This document shows, one piece after another, positions 27,250 through 36,078 of a stretch of DNA of 64,000 nucleotides. Source of the stretch: Eubacterium sp. AM49-13BH (lineage in GTDB: Bacteria > Bacillota > Clostridia > Lachnospirales > Lachnospiraceae); assembly GCF_003464165.1 (NCBI RefSeq), contig NZ_QSEK01000012.1, positions 7,148 to 71,147 on the forward strand. Direction: 5' to 3'. The first letter of the stretch is position 1. Every line of letters starts with the position of its first letter. Made by a program: the position numbers and the translations under genes. The notes under the pieces are model-generated. The model did no database searches, was not told where the DNA came from, and saw only the letters and a list, made by a program, of their open reading frames with translations.

Positions 27250-27276
27250 GATATATCGAAGGTAAAAGAGGTTACT

Positions 27277-28074
27277 ATGTTATTAGAAGAGATACTCAAG
27301 CAGGAGCAGGAAAGATTCATTAAAGAAAATCTCCTTTCTGATGAAATGCTTGAGTTATTAAAAGAAAATATTATGCCGTTTAACACACTGATGGCTTATT
27401 ACAGATGCGCCATTATGGAGGTTGAGACTAAGTTCAAGGTGCTTAATGAGGAGTTCTCATTACAGTATGACAGAAATCCTATTGAGAGTATCAAGAGCAG
27501 AATTAAGTCTATGGATGGCATATTTAAGAAGGCGAAGAAGAAAAATATTCCTATAACAATGGAAGGCATTGAGGAAGGCATAAGAGATATTGCGGGAGTA
27601 AGGGTAATATGTTCTTTTCCGGAAGATATCTATATGCTTGCCGACTGCCTGTTAAAGCAGGATGATGTAGTGCTTGTTGAGAGAAAGGATTATATCAAGA
27701 ATCCTAAGCCAAGTGGTTACAGAAGTCTTCACCTTATAATTGAGATACCGATATTCCTTCAGAATGAAAAGAAGATGATGAAGGTTGAGGTTCAGCTCCG
27801 TACAATTGCCATGGATTTCTGGGCGAGCGTGGAGCATAAGGTTCGTTATAAGAAGAATATTCCAGATTCTGAAGCAGAACAGCTGGCAGCAGAATTGTCT
27901 TCATGTGCAGAGCAGATTGCTGCAATGGACAATAAGATGGAAGAAATTCGCCGCAGAATTGCAGAAGCGGAGGAAAGAGAAGCTGAGAATAATCCGCCTA
28001 AGCAGCCACAGACTATCGGTGGCGTGATGCTTAAGAAGAGGCTGGAATCGGGGAAGTTTCCCTTTAAGAAGTAG
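27277..28074 (+). CDS. relQ: Small alarmone synthetase (RelQ/YjbM type)
   Basis: 265 residues with a lone (p)ppGpp synthetase domain and no hydrolase or TGS part. Key blocks: IKSRIKSMDGIFKKAKKKNI (ATP binding), GIRDIAGVRVICSFPEDIY, the G-loop region DYIKNPKPSGYRSLHLIIEI, and VEVQLRTIAMDFWASVEHKV with the metal Glu. A helical C-terminus (about 205-245) fits the RelQ tetramer. It makes pppGpp/ppGpp from GTP/GDP and ATP under stress. The stop codon lies inside the left arm of the long inverted repeat at 28073. Confidence 0.92.
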   Translation: MLLEEILKQEQERFIKENLLSDEMLELLKENIMPFNTLMAYYRCAIMEVETKFKVLNEEFSLQYDRNPIESIKSRIKSMDGIFKKAKKKNIPITMEGIEEGIRDIAGVRVICSFPEDIYMLADCLLKQDDVVLVERKDYIKNPKPSGYRSLHLIIEIPIFLQNEKKMMKVEVQLRTIAMDFWASVEHKVRYKKNIPDSEAEQLAAELSSCAEQIAAMDNKMEEIRRRIAEAEEREAENNPPKQPQTIGGVMLKKRLESGKFPFKK

Positions 28075-28291
28075 GTAAAAAATGGCTCCCCGGAGAGGGG
28101 GCTGGGGATGGCTGTATGGTTTAATTGAAAACGCGCTCCCGCTCGGGCGAAGACGCAGCGGGTACTAAGTTTGTGGAGATTTGCCGCCTTGCGGCGGCTC
28201 TCCCCACGCACTAAGTACCGGCGTCTTCACACGGTTTCCAATTAAACCACACAACCACACCCAGCCCACCAACCCGGGGAGTTTTTACCTG
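28073..28291. repeat. Long GC-rich imperfect inverted repeat (about 220 nt)
   Basis: Left arm from AGGTAAAAA (28073) and right arm ending TTTTTACCT (28290) pair along their length. Matched blocks include CTCCCCGG with CCGGGGAG, GGTTTAATTG with CAATTAAACC, GAAGACGC with GCGTCTTC, and GGTACTAAGT with ACTAAGTACC. The centre is GCCGCC-TTGC-GGCGGC (28183-28198). The block is far richer in GC than its surroundings, overlaps the relQ stop, and ends 50 bases before the next gene. It could be a structured RNA, a strong bidirectional terminator or a MITE-like insertion. Confidence 0.75.
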
Positions 28292-28342
28292 CCAGCGTTG
28301 GTCGCGTTGCTCCCTTGCTGGACATAAAAGAAGGAGGATATT

Positions 28343-28750
28343 ATGAAGGTTATATCTATTATTGATGATGATTATGGAATTATGTTTAATAACAGACGTG
28401 TTTCTAAGGACAGTGTTCTGAATGAGCATATTATTAAGATGCTTGATGGCGGGAAGTTATGGCTTTCTTTATATAGTAAGCAGCTTTTTGGTGATTATGA
28501 AAATATTGAGGTTAATCAGGAGTTTGGTTTTGCTGGAAAGGACGATTTCTGTTTTGTTGAGGACTCTGAGATTGTTTCTTATGAGGATATGGTGGATGAG
28601 GTTTACCTGTATAAATGGAATAGGAAGTATCCTTCTGATGTGAAGTTTCCTAAGGACATGCTTAATAATTTTAAGCTGGAGGGTTCTACTGATTTTGAGG
28701 GTAATTCTCACGAGAAAATTACTGAAGAAAGATATGTAAGAAAGAAATAA
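28343..28750 (+). CDS. Conserved small protein beside a DNA-entry-type nuclease
   Basis: 135 residues, acidic in the middle, starting MKVISIIDDDYGIMFNNRRV. It contains KLWLSLYSKQLFGDYENIEV and EVYLYKWNRKYPSDVKFPKD. Close relatives in Lachnospiraceae are often labelled ribonuclease Z, but no metallo-beta-lactamase HxHxDH motif is present, so that name is rejected. It lacks a signal peptide. GAAGGAGG lies 6 bases upstream, and the secreted nuclease gene starts 13 bases after it, so co-expression is expected. A nuclease inhibitor or immunity role is possible but unproven. Confidence 0.6.
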   Translation: MKVISIIDDDYGIMFNNRRVSKDSVLNEHIIKMLDGGKLWLSLYSKQLFGDYENIEVNQEFGFAGKDDFCFVEDSEIVSYEDMVDEVYLYKWNRKYPSDVKFPKDMLNNFKLEGSTDFEGNSHEKITEERYVRKK

Positions 28751-28763
28751 GGAGTTATGATAC

Positions 28764-29711
28764 ATGCATAATATAAAGTTAGAAGTGCTAAGGAGAGTAA
28801 CCGCATTTTTACTAGTTTTCTTTATTGCAGGAAGCGGATTTGGGTTAAGCGGTTGCTCTTCTAAGAAGGATAATCAGGCTGGTACTGTTGGTAGTACTGA
28901 GGCTCAGAGTACGGCTGTGACAGATGATATGGCGTCTTTAGTATATCAGGGTGAACCATATGTTGTAATTAATGACAATAATCCTGATTTTACTGAAGCA
29001 GATATGACGACTGTCTCATTTGAAAGCTATGGTAAGCTTGACGGGCTTGGAAGATGTACCACAGCATATGCTAATATTGGTAAAGACCTTATGCCTGCGG
29101 AAAAGCGCGGCTCTATTGGTGAGGTCAAGCCGACAGGCTGGCAGACGGCTAAGTATGATAATGTTGATGGCAAATATCTGTATAATCGGTGTCATCTGAT
29201 TGGATATCAGCTTACTGGGGAGAATGCTAACGCAAAGAATCTGATTACAGGGACAAGATATCTTAATGTTGATGGTATGCTGCCATTTGAGAATATGGTG
29301 GCAGATTACATAAAGGAAACTAATAATCATGTTCTGTACCGCGTAACACCTGTATTTTTTGGCGATAATCTTGTTGCTAGCGGTGTGCAGATGGAGGCTA
29401 AGTCAGTTGAGGATAATGGCGATGGAGTTCTTTTCAATGTGTATTGTTTTAATGCACAGCCGGGAATTGCTATTGATTATGCAACAGGCAGCAGCCATGC
29501 CGATGATTCGGTAGCGGGGAGTGGTTCACAGACGGTCTCAGACTCTGCAAATGTACAGACTTATGTGCTTAACACGAATACCAAGAAGTTTCATAAGGAG
29601 TCGTGCAGCAGCGCAAAGAGTATGGAGGCTTCCAACAGAAAGACTTATACGGGAAGCAGGCATGAGCTTATTGATATGGGATATGAGGCTTGTGGAGTGT
29701 GCAAGCCGTGA
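28764..29711 (+). CDS. Lipoprotein DNA/RNA non-specific endonuclease (DNA-entry type)
   Basis: 315 residues. The N-terminal hydrophobic stretch ends in the lipobox GLSGC (Cys about 31), so it is anchored outside the cell. The nuclease core (about 70-245) contains YNRCHLIGYQLTGENANAKN and LITGTRYLNVDGMLPFENMV. This is the NucA/EndA-like motif with His as catalytic base and a metal-binding Asn. A C-terminal module (about 260-315) reads VLNTNTKKFHKESCSSAKSM and YEACGVCKP, a CxxC-type metal-binding domain often attached to these nucleases. Likely role: degradation or uptake of extracellular DNA. A terminator follows at 29720. Confidence 0.85.
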   Translation: MHNIKLEVLRRVTAFLLVFFIAGSGFGLSGCSSKKDNQAGTVGSTEAQSTAVTDDMASLVYQGEPYVVINDNNPDFTEADMTTVSFESYGKLDGLGRCTTAYANIGKDLMPAEKRGSIGEVKPTGWQTAKYDNVDGKYLYNRCHLIGYQLTGENANAKNLITGTRYLNVDGMLPFENMVADYIKETNNHVLYRVTPVFFGDNLVASGVQMEAKSVEDNGDGVLFNVYCFNAQPGIAIDYATGSSHADDSVAGSGSQTVSDSANVQTYVLNTNTKKFHKESCSSAKSMEASNRKTYTGSRHELIDMGYEACGVCKP

Positions 29712-29719
29712 TAATAAAG

Positions 29720-29768
29720 AAACAGCCGTGAAGTCTTGCGTATTATATAGACCATACGGCTGTTTTGG
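29720..29768. terminator. Terminator between nuclease gene and pepT
   Basis: AAACAGCCGT (29720-29729) pairs with ACGGCTGTTT (29756-29765), followed by TGG. The A-rich side at 29713-29722 lets it serve pepT from the other strand. Confidence 0.7.
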
Positions 29769-29781
29769 TTATATGAGCATA

Positions 29782-30995
29782 TTATTCGATAAATGTTTCA
29801 ACCAATTTAATAAGCATAGCAACTGTCATATCCATGCCTTCAACAGTAATATGCTCATAGGGACCGTGGTAAGCGTGTCCGCCAGTTCCCAAGTTAGGGC
29901 ATGGAAGTCCTTTGAGCTTAGCTGGCATCCGTCTGTTCCTCCACGGATGGGAAGGACGAGCGGCTCTATTCCGGCATGCTCACAGGCTGTCTTTGCATTT
30001 TCAATAAGATTCATGCAGTCCGCAATGATTTCGGACATATTCTTATATTGGTCTTTAATGGTGAGTGTGACAGTTCCCCCGCCCCATTTCTCATTCAGAT
30101 TCTTTTCGATTAAGCGGAGAGTATTTTTCTTTGCTTCAAATAAATTCTTATCATGGTCTCTGACTATATATTTAAGAATTGCCTGACTGACATCACCAGA
30201 CATGCTGACAAGATGGTAGAAGCCCTCATAATCCTCAGTTCCCCGAGGCGTTTCCATGGCTGGAAGTGCGTTGTTGATTTCCATTGCAACAAGGCTTGCA
30301 TTAATCATTGTGTCTTTGGCAGAGCCGGGATGGACATTAAAGCCTTTAATATGAAAATCTGCTTTACATGCATTGAAGTTTTCATACTGAATCTCGCCTT
30401 CTGTGTCGCCGTCAATTGTATATGCGTATTTGGCACCGAACTGTTCTATGTTAAAATGCTCAGCTCCCCTGCCAATTTCTTCATCAGGTGTGAATGCCAC
30501 GCATATTGTTCCATGAGGTATATTGTTTTTCTGCAAATGTTCTATCATAGTCAGGATTTCAGCAATACCTGCTTTGTCATCAGCGCCAAGAATAGTGCTT
30601 CCGTCAGAAGTGATAATTGTGCGTCCTTTAAGAGTATTAAGATGAGGGAAATCATGCACAGACAGAGTTATCCCGGCAGGAAGTGTAAGTGATTCACCAT
30701 TGAAATTCTCTGTTATAACAGGTGTAATATCATGATTGCAATAATCGGACACAGTATCCATATGTGCAATAAATCCAATAGCAGGTACATTTTCATAACC
30801 GCTTGTTGCTGGAAGCTTACCGTATAGGTAACACATATTATCAAGTACAATGTCCGATAAATTCAATCCTTCCATCTCATTTTCAAGAAATCTTGCTAAC
30901 TCAAACTGGCATGCAGATGAGGGAGTTGTTTCACTGTTTTCGTCACTTGGTGTACGGAAAGTGACATATTTTAATAATCGTTCATAGGCTTTCAT
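29782..30995 (-). pseudogene. pepT: Peptidase T (tripeptide aminopeptidase), one-base frameshift near the 3' end
   Basis: From ATG 30995 (ATGGAGAA upstream) the protein has the M20 features GFIAHMDTVSDYCNHDI, ILGADDKAGIAEIL, FTPDEEIGRGAEHFN with the catalytic Glu, DGDTEGEIQYENFNA and PIRGGTDGCQLS. At about 29915 the frame is lost. With one added T (AGCTTC for AGCTC) it continues KGLPCPNLGTGGHAYHGPYE to a stop at 29782-29784, giving about 405 residues and restoring the last zinc His. The defect is probably a sequencing error. PepT removes the N-terminal residue of tripeptides in the cytosol. Confidence 0.9.
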
Positions 30996-31103
30996 GATAA
31001 TTCTCCATTCTTTGGATTGATATTCATATAATAACACATTTTCTATCTGAATATCCGTAATATATAAAAAAGCAGGAGAAAATCTCCTGCCTGGTAATTA
31101 ATA

Positions 31104-31595
31104 TTATTCTGCTTCTACAACACTCATGTTTTCTGGGGCTTCAGCATTTTTTCTGACAAATATTGCCCTGAATATAAGTCTTACAAGTGGTCCGCAATAG
31201 AACATCTGATAGCAGATTGCCATAGGGAAGTTCATTGCCCATGTTTTAACCCACATTCCGAAAGATGGTTCTTTGAAAAGGAATGTAGCTACGAGACTCA
31301 TAATTGGACACATAATGCAGCAGATACATATTGATATTGCATATGTGATGAACTGTGGTCTGTCAGTTGGACGCATAACAGTGAAAGCAAGCATTTTAGC
31401 TATCTTTCCTACAACGAAGAACTCGAGCACGAATGCAATTGGAACCATGATTGGGAGCTCGTATGTTGCAGCTAAGAAAGTAGTACCATTCACAGTACCT
31501 GTGTTAAGGGCAACATTGTATACGACCATGCCATAGACCATAATTGTTGCCATAATAATTGTGAAAATAACATCCTGAAACTTGTTTTTTGGCAT
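31104..31595 (-). CDS. DUF2798-type membrane protein
   Basis: 163 residues with four hydrophobic segments arranged as two similar pairs. The first pair includes VIFTIIMATIMVYGMVVYN; the second includes FITYAISICICCIMCPIMS, with a conserved RPTDRPQF loop between them. The pattern fits a duplicated DUF2798 unit. On the minus strand, AAGGAGG lies 8 bases before the start and a leader of about 75 bases holds a small hairpin (CATCC-TCC-GGATG). It is convergent with nothing and divergent from the large surface-protein gene. Substrate unknown. Confidence 0.7.
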   Translation of the reverse strand: MPKNKFQDVIFTIIMATIMVYGMVVYNVALNTGTVNGTTFLAATYELPIMVPIAFVLEFFVVGKIAKMLAFTVMRPTDRPQFITYAISICICCIMCPIMSLVATFLFKEPSFGMWVKTWAMNFPMAICYQMFYCGPLVRLIFRAIFVRKNAEAPENMSVVEAE

Positions 31596-31959
31596 AAAAA
31601 AATCCTCCTTAATAATAACTTAAGCATAACATGTGTTGTTCGTTATCATCCGGAGGATGTGTCGTTTCCAATATAACCATATTTAATTACGCCGAAGTAT
31701 AGTATCATAATATTAATAGATGTGTCAAGTACTTGATTTTTTAAAAATCAGGTCCAGAACTTTATAAATAAATTGTGATTAAAAAGTGAAGAATAAACAT
31801 TCGTTTTAATATCGTTCGTGTCGAAAAAATGTCATTTCGTGTAAATGACATTTTTTTTGATGCCTTTTATTGTATAATACCACTAAGATAGAACGTGCTT
31901 TTGTAATGTTTTAGAGTGTTGCATAGATATATTGAGTATAATAAAAGGAGGAAGAGTTT
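31596..31959. other. Divergent intergenic region with leader, repeat and hairpin
   Basis: The minus-strand leader of the DUF2798 gene (31596-31690) has a short stem at 31647-31659 and two similar CGTT-type strings around it. The first copy of the 43-bp repeat lies at 31711-31753. AAAAAATGTCATTT (31824-31837) pairs with AAATGACATTTTTT (31843-31856), a terminator-like stem. TGTATAAT at about 31870-31877 is a -10 candidate for the surface-protein gene, and AAGGAGGAAG is its ribosome binding site. Confidence 0.5.
31711..31753 (+). repeat. 43-bp direct repeat, copy 1
   Basis: Matches 35771-35813 over 43 bases with one mismatch (TATTAATAGA versus TATTAATAAA at its start). It includes the palindromes TCAAGTACTTGA and TGATTTTTTAAAAATCA. 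The two copies bracket the surface-protein gene at 31960-35688. Confidence 0.9.
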
Positions 31960-34900
31960 ATGAAGTATTTAAACTTTAAAAAGATTATTGCGGTGGTATT
32001 GTCAATCGGAATGGTATTTTCAAGCAGTGCCGTTACCGGGTTTGCGGCAGATAACAGTAAAAAGATACCTACGCTTCCTAACAGCTATATTAATAAAGTG
32101 GCAGAAGATATTGATAATGAATATTTCTATGATGGAACATATGTTGATGATTGGGGGCATACACGTAAGGGCAGGCAGCTTGGAGCGACATATACAAAGC
32201 AGTCAACTGAATTTTTGTTATGGGCACCTGCGGCAATAGATGTAAAAGTTAATATTTATGCAACAGGTGATGATAATGACAGCAATGCACGTGATATAGG
32301 AACTTATGTATTAGAGAAAATGCTTGTAAATGGGGAATGGAATGGAATCTGGACTATAACGATTGTTGGTGAGTGTGGTGGATTGTATTATGACTATACG
32401 ATTACCACAACAGATATTACCCATATTGGCAGCGACAGAACAACAAAATATAAAATTCAGGACCCATATTCGGTTGCGGTAAGCAAAGACGGAAAACGTT
32501 CGTATATTACGGATACATCTTCAGTATCTCCTGAGGGTTGGGACAGCGACAGACATGTGTATGTTGATTCAACAAAAGCAAATACTGTTTATAAGATAAG
32601 TGTTAAGGATTTCTCATCAGATACCGCATCGGGTATGACTGCGGGCGGAAAGTACAGTGCTTTTACGGAAAAGGGTACAAAACTAAACAGTGCGGGAGAG
32701 CTTGTATCGGGTATTGATTATCTGAAGGAACTTGGTGTTACGACAGTACAGATTGCACCGTTTGCTGATTTTGATGGCGACAGTGAGTATGAGATTTTAA
32801 ATTATAATGTACCTGAGGCAAGCTATGCTTCCAATCCGTCGGATAGCAAGACTGTTATAAAAGAATGTAAAGAGATGATTCAGGCACTTCACAGTGCGGG
32901 ATTTTCTGTTGTGATGGAGATGCCGTATACGCATGCCTCAGAGGAAAATTCTCTTGAAAAGTCGGTTCCGTGGTTTTATTACAGATTGAATACTAATGGT
33001 ACAAGGTATACGACAAATACGGGATATGACAATGAGTTTTCTACAGAGCGGAAGATGTATCGTAGTTATATGGTTAATTCCATGAGATACTGGGCAGAGG
33101 AATATCATGTTGATGGATTTTCACTGGATTTGATTGACTGTGTCAATGTGAAGTACAAAGGTTCTTCGCATGTATATAAATGGCTGGATGAGATAAAGAC
33201 ATCATTGGCAAAGGAAGATGCCAATCTGGTTATATGGGGAGATAATTATACAAAGGAAGAAAGACAGAATAAAACTTCCTTATATGATGAAATAATCGGC
33301 AGCACAGGTGGCACTTATGGCGAAAGAAACGAAAAAGCCGTAAAAATATACAAGCAGAAAGCAGCAATGAAATATGCTAAGCCGGGAACATTGTTTATGG
33401 ATGGCGGAGAAGAAATGTGTAACAGCGTTGAGGGAACAACTCTTGCAGACAGCAGTTACGTTGAATGGAAGGATTCCGCAGAGTACGCAGATGTAGTCTC
33501 ATATTATAGAGGACTTATGGAGATACGAAAAGTATTTTCACCGCTTGCGAAAAGCCAGACAATAAAAAATTCTGAAGCTTATGTGCTTACAGGTACAAAA
33601 GACGGCGAGTGGAATACTATGGCAGTATTAAATAATGAGTCAGATGTGTCAAAAGAAATTACAATTCCTGTTCAAGGAAGAGCTGCTATAGACTGGGTTG
33701 TTATTGCAAATGGCGAAAGTGCAGGAGTTGTATCACTTGGTGGAGTCTCAGGCTCCGTTATAACTGTACCTGCGTATACTACAATGATTCTTGTAGATAA
33801 GGAAAGCTTTGATGATGTGGCTGTAACATCAGGCAAAGGAAAAGTAATTGTTAATTATGTGATAAAAGACAGTGAGCAGAAGTTACGTGAATCGATTACA
33901 CTTCAGGGCACATCGGGAACGAATTATGCGGTACCTGAAAATATTAAGATTCCATCAGGATATACTTTTCTAAGCAGGACAGGCGATGAAAATGGTGTGT
34001 ATACATCAGAAACACAGACAGTTACATATTATTATAATGCGATTAACCCGGATACAGTGGTAGATGGTATTAAAAATAATGGAGTATATTGTGAGAAGGC
34101 ACAGTTTAAAGTAACTTCTTCCGATTATACACAGGTAATGGCAGTAAATAAAACGCTTACACCTGATGCGGACGGTATTTATACTGTATCTGCAGCAGAT
34201 GGCACACAGACAATAACATTGACAGATAATGAAGGATACAGCATTTATCTGTCTATTACGGTAAATGCGAATCATACAATGGATAACAGTGACTGTACGA
34301 AAGAATCAATATGTTCTGTCTGCCAGAAAATATTTCCGGCACAGACAAATCATAGGTTTAGCGACACATGGACAAAAGACGATACTTATCATTGGAAAGT
34401 GTGCGAGAATGACGGCTGTACGGTAACAACAACAAAGACAAAACATAGTGGTACAGATGATGGTGATTGTACAACACCTGTAATTTGTGAATGTGGTGAG
34501 ATTGTTACAGCAGCAAAGGCAGAACATACATATGGTGAATGGAAGTCAAATGGTAACGGCACACATACCCACAAATGTACAACAGCAGGCTGTACAATAG
34601 AAGAAACAGAAAGCTGTGTAGGCGGAGCGGCAACATGTAAAAAGAGAGCCGTCTGCACGGATTGTAATGCTGAATATGGTACTTTAAATCCTGTAAACCA
34701 CAGTGGAGAACAGGTATGGGTACAGACAGAAAAAACTCATCAGAAAAAATATGACTGTTGTGGTGCAGAGGTAACTAATATAGCAGATCATATCTGGGAG
34801 AATGGATACTGCACGGTATGTGGATATGATTGTATTCATAAAGGCGGAAAAGCAACCTGCACGCAGAAAGCGGTTTGCAATATCTGCCATAGTGAATATG

Positions 34901-35688
34901 GAGAAATAAATGCAGACAATCATTCAGGTGTGGAAAAATGGATACAGACAGCAACAACACATGAAAAGAAATATGATTGCTGTGGTAAAGTGACGATAGC
35001 ACAAGAAAATCATAACTGGAAAGACGGTGCTTGTGAAACATGTGGTTATGTATGCGTACACAGCGGCGGAGAAGCAACATGTACAAAAGGTGCGGTTTGC
35101 GAAACATGTGGCAAGGAGTATACAGATAAAGATATGGCAAATCACAGTGGAAAGTTAGTATGGGTACAGACAGAAAAAACTCATAAGCAGGCATATGATT
35201 GCTGTGATAAGGAAGTATCGATAAGTGAAGCACATGGTTGGAAAAACGGTGTATGCACGGTTTGTGGTTATCAGTGTAAACACGCAGGCGGAAGTGCAAC
35301 ATGTGTGAAGAAAGCGGTGTGTACGATCTGCAGCGAAGAATATGGCAATTACAATATGAGTATGCATGAAGGTTTGCAGTCAGTAGCGGCAAAGGCGGCT
35401 ACCAGGACAGATGAAGGAAATATTGAATACTGGTATTGTAAAGATTGTGACAGATATTACATCAAGCAGGATGGGCTTGTTGAGATTGAAAAATCACAGA
35501 CTGTGGTTGCAAAGATTACAGATACAACATCATTGGACGATACGTGTAAAGACGATAATACAGAGACAGTAAAAGAACAGGCGCCTGATACGGGAGATAA
35601 TAAACATGTATTTGCATGGCTTCTTATGCTTGTAATAGGAGGAGCGGCAGCAGGATTAACGGTTAAAGGTAAAAAGACAGAAAATTAA
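31960..35688 (+). CDS. Wall-anchored pullulanase-like (GH13) protein with altered catalytic site and cysteine-rich repeats
   Basis: 1242 residues. A signal peptide (1-30, ending GFAAD) is followed by a CBM48-like domain (about 60-170) and a GH13 pullulanase-type barrel (about 195-550) with YEILNYNVPEASYASNPSDS. Catalytic positions are altered. The nucleophile block reads DGFSLDLI (Asp 390), with Ser at the place of the invariant Arg. The acid/base block reads VIWGDNY, with Asp 428 for Glu. VVMEMPYTHAS replaces DVVYNHT, keeping His 325. No clear HD block is seen. Beta domains, then about 400 residues of repeats with CxxC/HSG patterns follow. APDTG (1208-1212), a helix and a basic tail form a sortase-type anchor. 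It probably binds starch; catalysis is doubtful. Confidence 0.75.
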   Translation: MKYLNFKKIIAVVLSIGMVFSSSAVTGFAADNSKKIPTLPNSYINKVAEDIDNEYFYDGTYVDDWGHTRKGRQLGATYTKQSTEFLLWAPAAIDVKVNIYATGDDNDSNARDIGTYVLEKMLVNGEWNGIWTITIVGECGGLYYDYTITTTDITHIGSDRTTKYKIQDPYSVAVSKDGKRSYITDTSSVSPEGWDSDRHVYVDSTKANTVYKISVKDFSSDTASGMTAGGKYSAFTEKGTKLNSAGELVSGIDYLKELGVTTVQIAPFADFDGDSEYEILNYNVPEASYASNPSDSKTVIKECKEMIQALHSAGFSVVMEMPYTHASEENSLEKSVPWFYYRLNTNGTRYTTNTGYDNEFSTERKMYRSYMVNSMRYWAEEYHVDGFSLDLIDCVNVKYKGSSHVYKWLDEIKTSLAKEDANLVIWGDNYTKEERQNKTSLYDEIIGSTGGTYGERNEKAVKIYKQKAAMKYAKPGTLFMDGGEEMCNSVEGTTLADSSYVEWKDSAEYADVVSYYRGLMEIRKVFSPLAKSQTIKNSEAYVLTGTKDGEWNTMAVLNNESDVSKEITIPVQGRAAIDWVVIANGESAGVVSLGGVSGSVITVPAYTTMILVDKESFDDVAVTSGKGKVIVNYVIKDSEQKLRESITLQGTSGTNYAVPENIKIPSGYTFLSRTGDENGVYTSETQTVTYYYNAINPDTVVDGIKNNGVYCEKAQFKVTSSDYTQVMAVNKTLTPDADGIYTVSAADGTQTITLTDNEGYSIYLSITVNANHTMDNSDCTKESICSVCQKIFPAQTNHRFSDTWTKDDTYHWKVCENDGCTVTTTKTKHSGTDDGDCTTPVICECGEIVTAAKAEHTYGEWKSNGNGTHTHKCTTAGCTIEETESCVGGAATCKKRAVCTDCNAEYGTLNPVNHSGEQVWVQTEKTHQKKYDCCGAEVTNIADHIWENGYCTVCGYDCIHKGGKATCTQKAVCNICHSEYGEINADNHSGVEKWIQTATTHEKKYDCCGKVTIAQENHNWKDGACETCGYVCVHSGGEATCTKGAVCETCGKEYTDKDMANHSGKLVWVQTEKTHKQAYDCCDKEVSISEAHGWKNGVCTVCGYQCKHAGGSATCVKKAVCTICSEEYGNYNMSMHEGLQSVAAKAATRTDEGNIEYWYCKDCDRYYIKQDGLVEIEKSQTVVAKITDTTSLDDTCKDDNTETVKEQAPDTGDNKHVFAWLLMLVIGGAAAGLTVKGKKTEN

Positions 35689-35699
35689 TATTTAAGGAG

Positions 35700-35744
35700 A
35701 CCGGAATTTCGCTTACTGTGTGGGTGCGAGGTTCCGGTTTTTAC
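35700..35744 (+). terminator. Terminator of the surface-protein gene
   Basis: ACCGGAA (35700-35706) pairs with TTCCGGT (35732-35738), followed by TTTTACATG. The 25-base loop is long, but the U tract and position 12 bases after the stop support it. Confidence 0.65.
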
Positions 35745-35770
35745 ATGTTTTGGTTTTATTCATTTCCTTA

Positions 35771-35813
35771 TATTAATAAATGTGTCAAGTACTTGATTTT
35801 TTAAAAATCAGGT
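35771..35813 (+). repeat. 43-bp direct repeat, copy 2, overlapping the rib promoter
   Basis: Second copy of the repeat at 31711-31753. Here its TTGATT (35793-35798) can act as a -35 box, with TATACT (35815-35820) as -10 after 16 bases, driving the FMN riboswitch transcript. Copy 1 lacks the -10 part. Confidence 0.8.
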
Positions 35814-35843
35814 GTATACTATAAATAATTTAATACATATGGA

Positions 35844-36078
35844 ACTTCAGGCAGGGTGCAATTCCCTACCGGTGGTAAAGCCCACGAGCCGAGGCGTAAG
35901 CCAGAGCATGATTCGGTGTAATTCCGAAGCCGACAGTAAAGTCTGGATGGAAGAAGTAATTGACGGTTTATCCTGTGTTATGAACATAGCAAGAGACACT
36001 GATATGTGGATGATACATGGAGAGCCTTAATTGATTGGATATCAGCTCTGAGATGAATTAATTATCTCAGAGTTTTTT
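35844..36078 (+). promoter_or_regulatory. FMN riboswitch with terminator
   Basis: The RFN element spans about 35844-35956 and keeps its conserved segments: AGGCAGGGTGCAATTCCCTA, CCGGTGGTAAAGCCCACGAG, ATTCGGTGTAATTCCGAAGC, CGACAGTAAAGTCTGGATGG and the closing GAAGAAG. The terminator is CTCTGAGAT (36046-36054) with ATCTCAGAG (36064-36072) and TTTTTT. FMN binding should end transcription before ribDEBAH. The rib genes begin 350 bases further on. Confidence 0.95.

Noticed and set aside
28343..28750. Label as ribonuclease Z
   Set aside because: No metallo-beta-lactamase motif (HxHxDH) and only 135 residues; the name appears to be a carried-over mislabel.
34006..35392. Several long cysteine-rich minus-strand frames inside the surface-protein gene
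   Set aside because: They are mirror frames of the repeated Cys codons of the plus-strand gene, without start signals.
35812..36030. An open frame of 72 codons across the FMN aptamer
   Set aside because: It lies on the riboswitch RNA and has no ribosome binding site; its sequence is explained by the aptamer.
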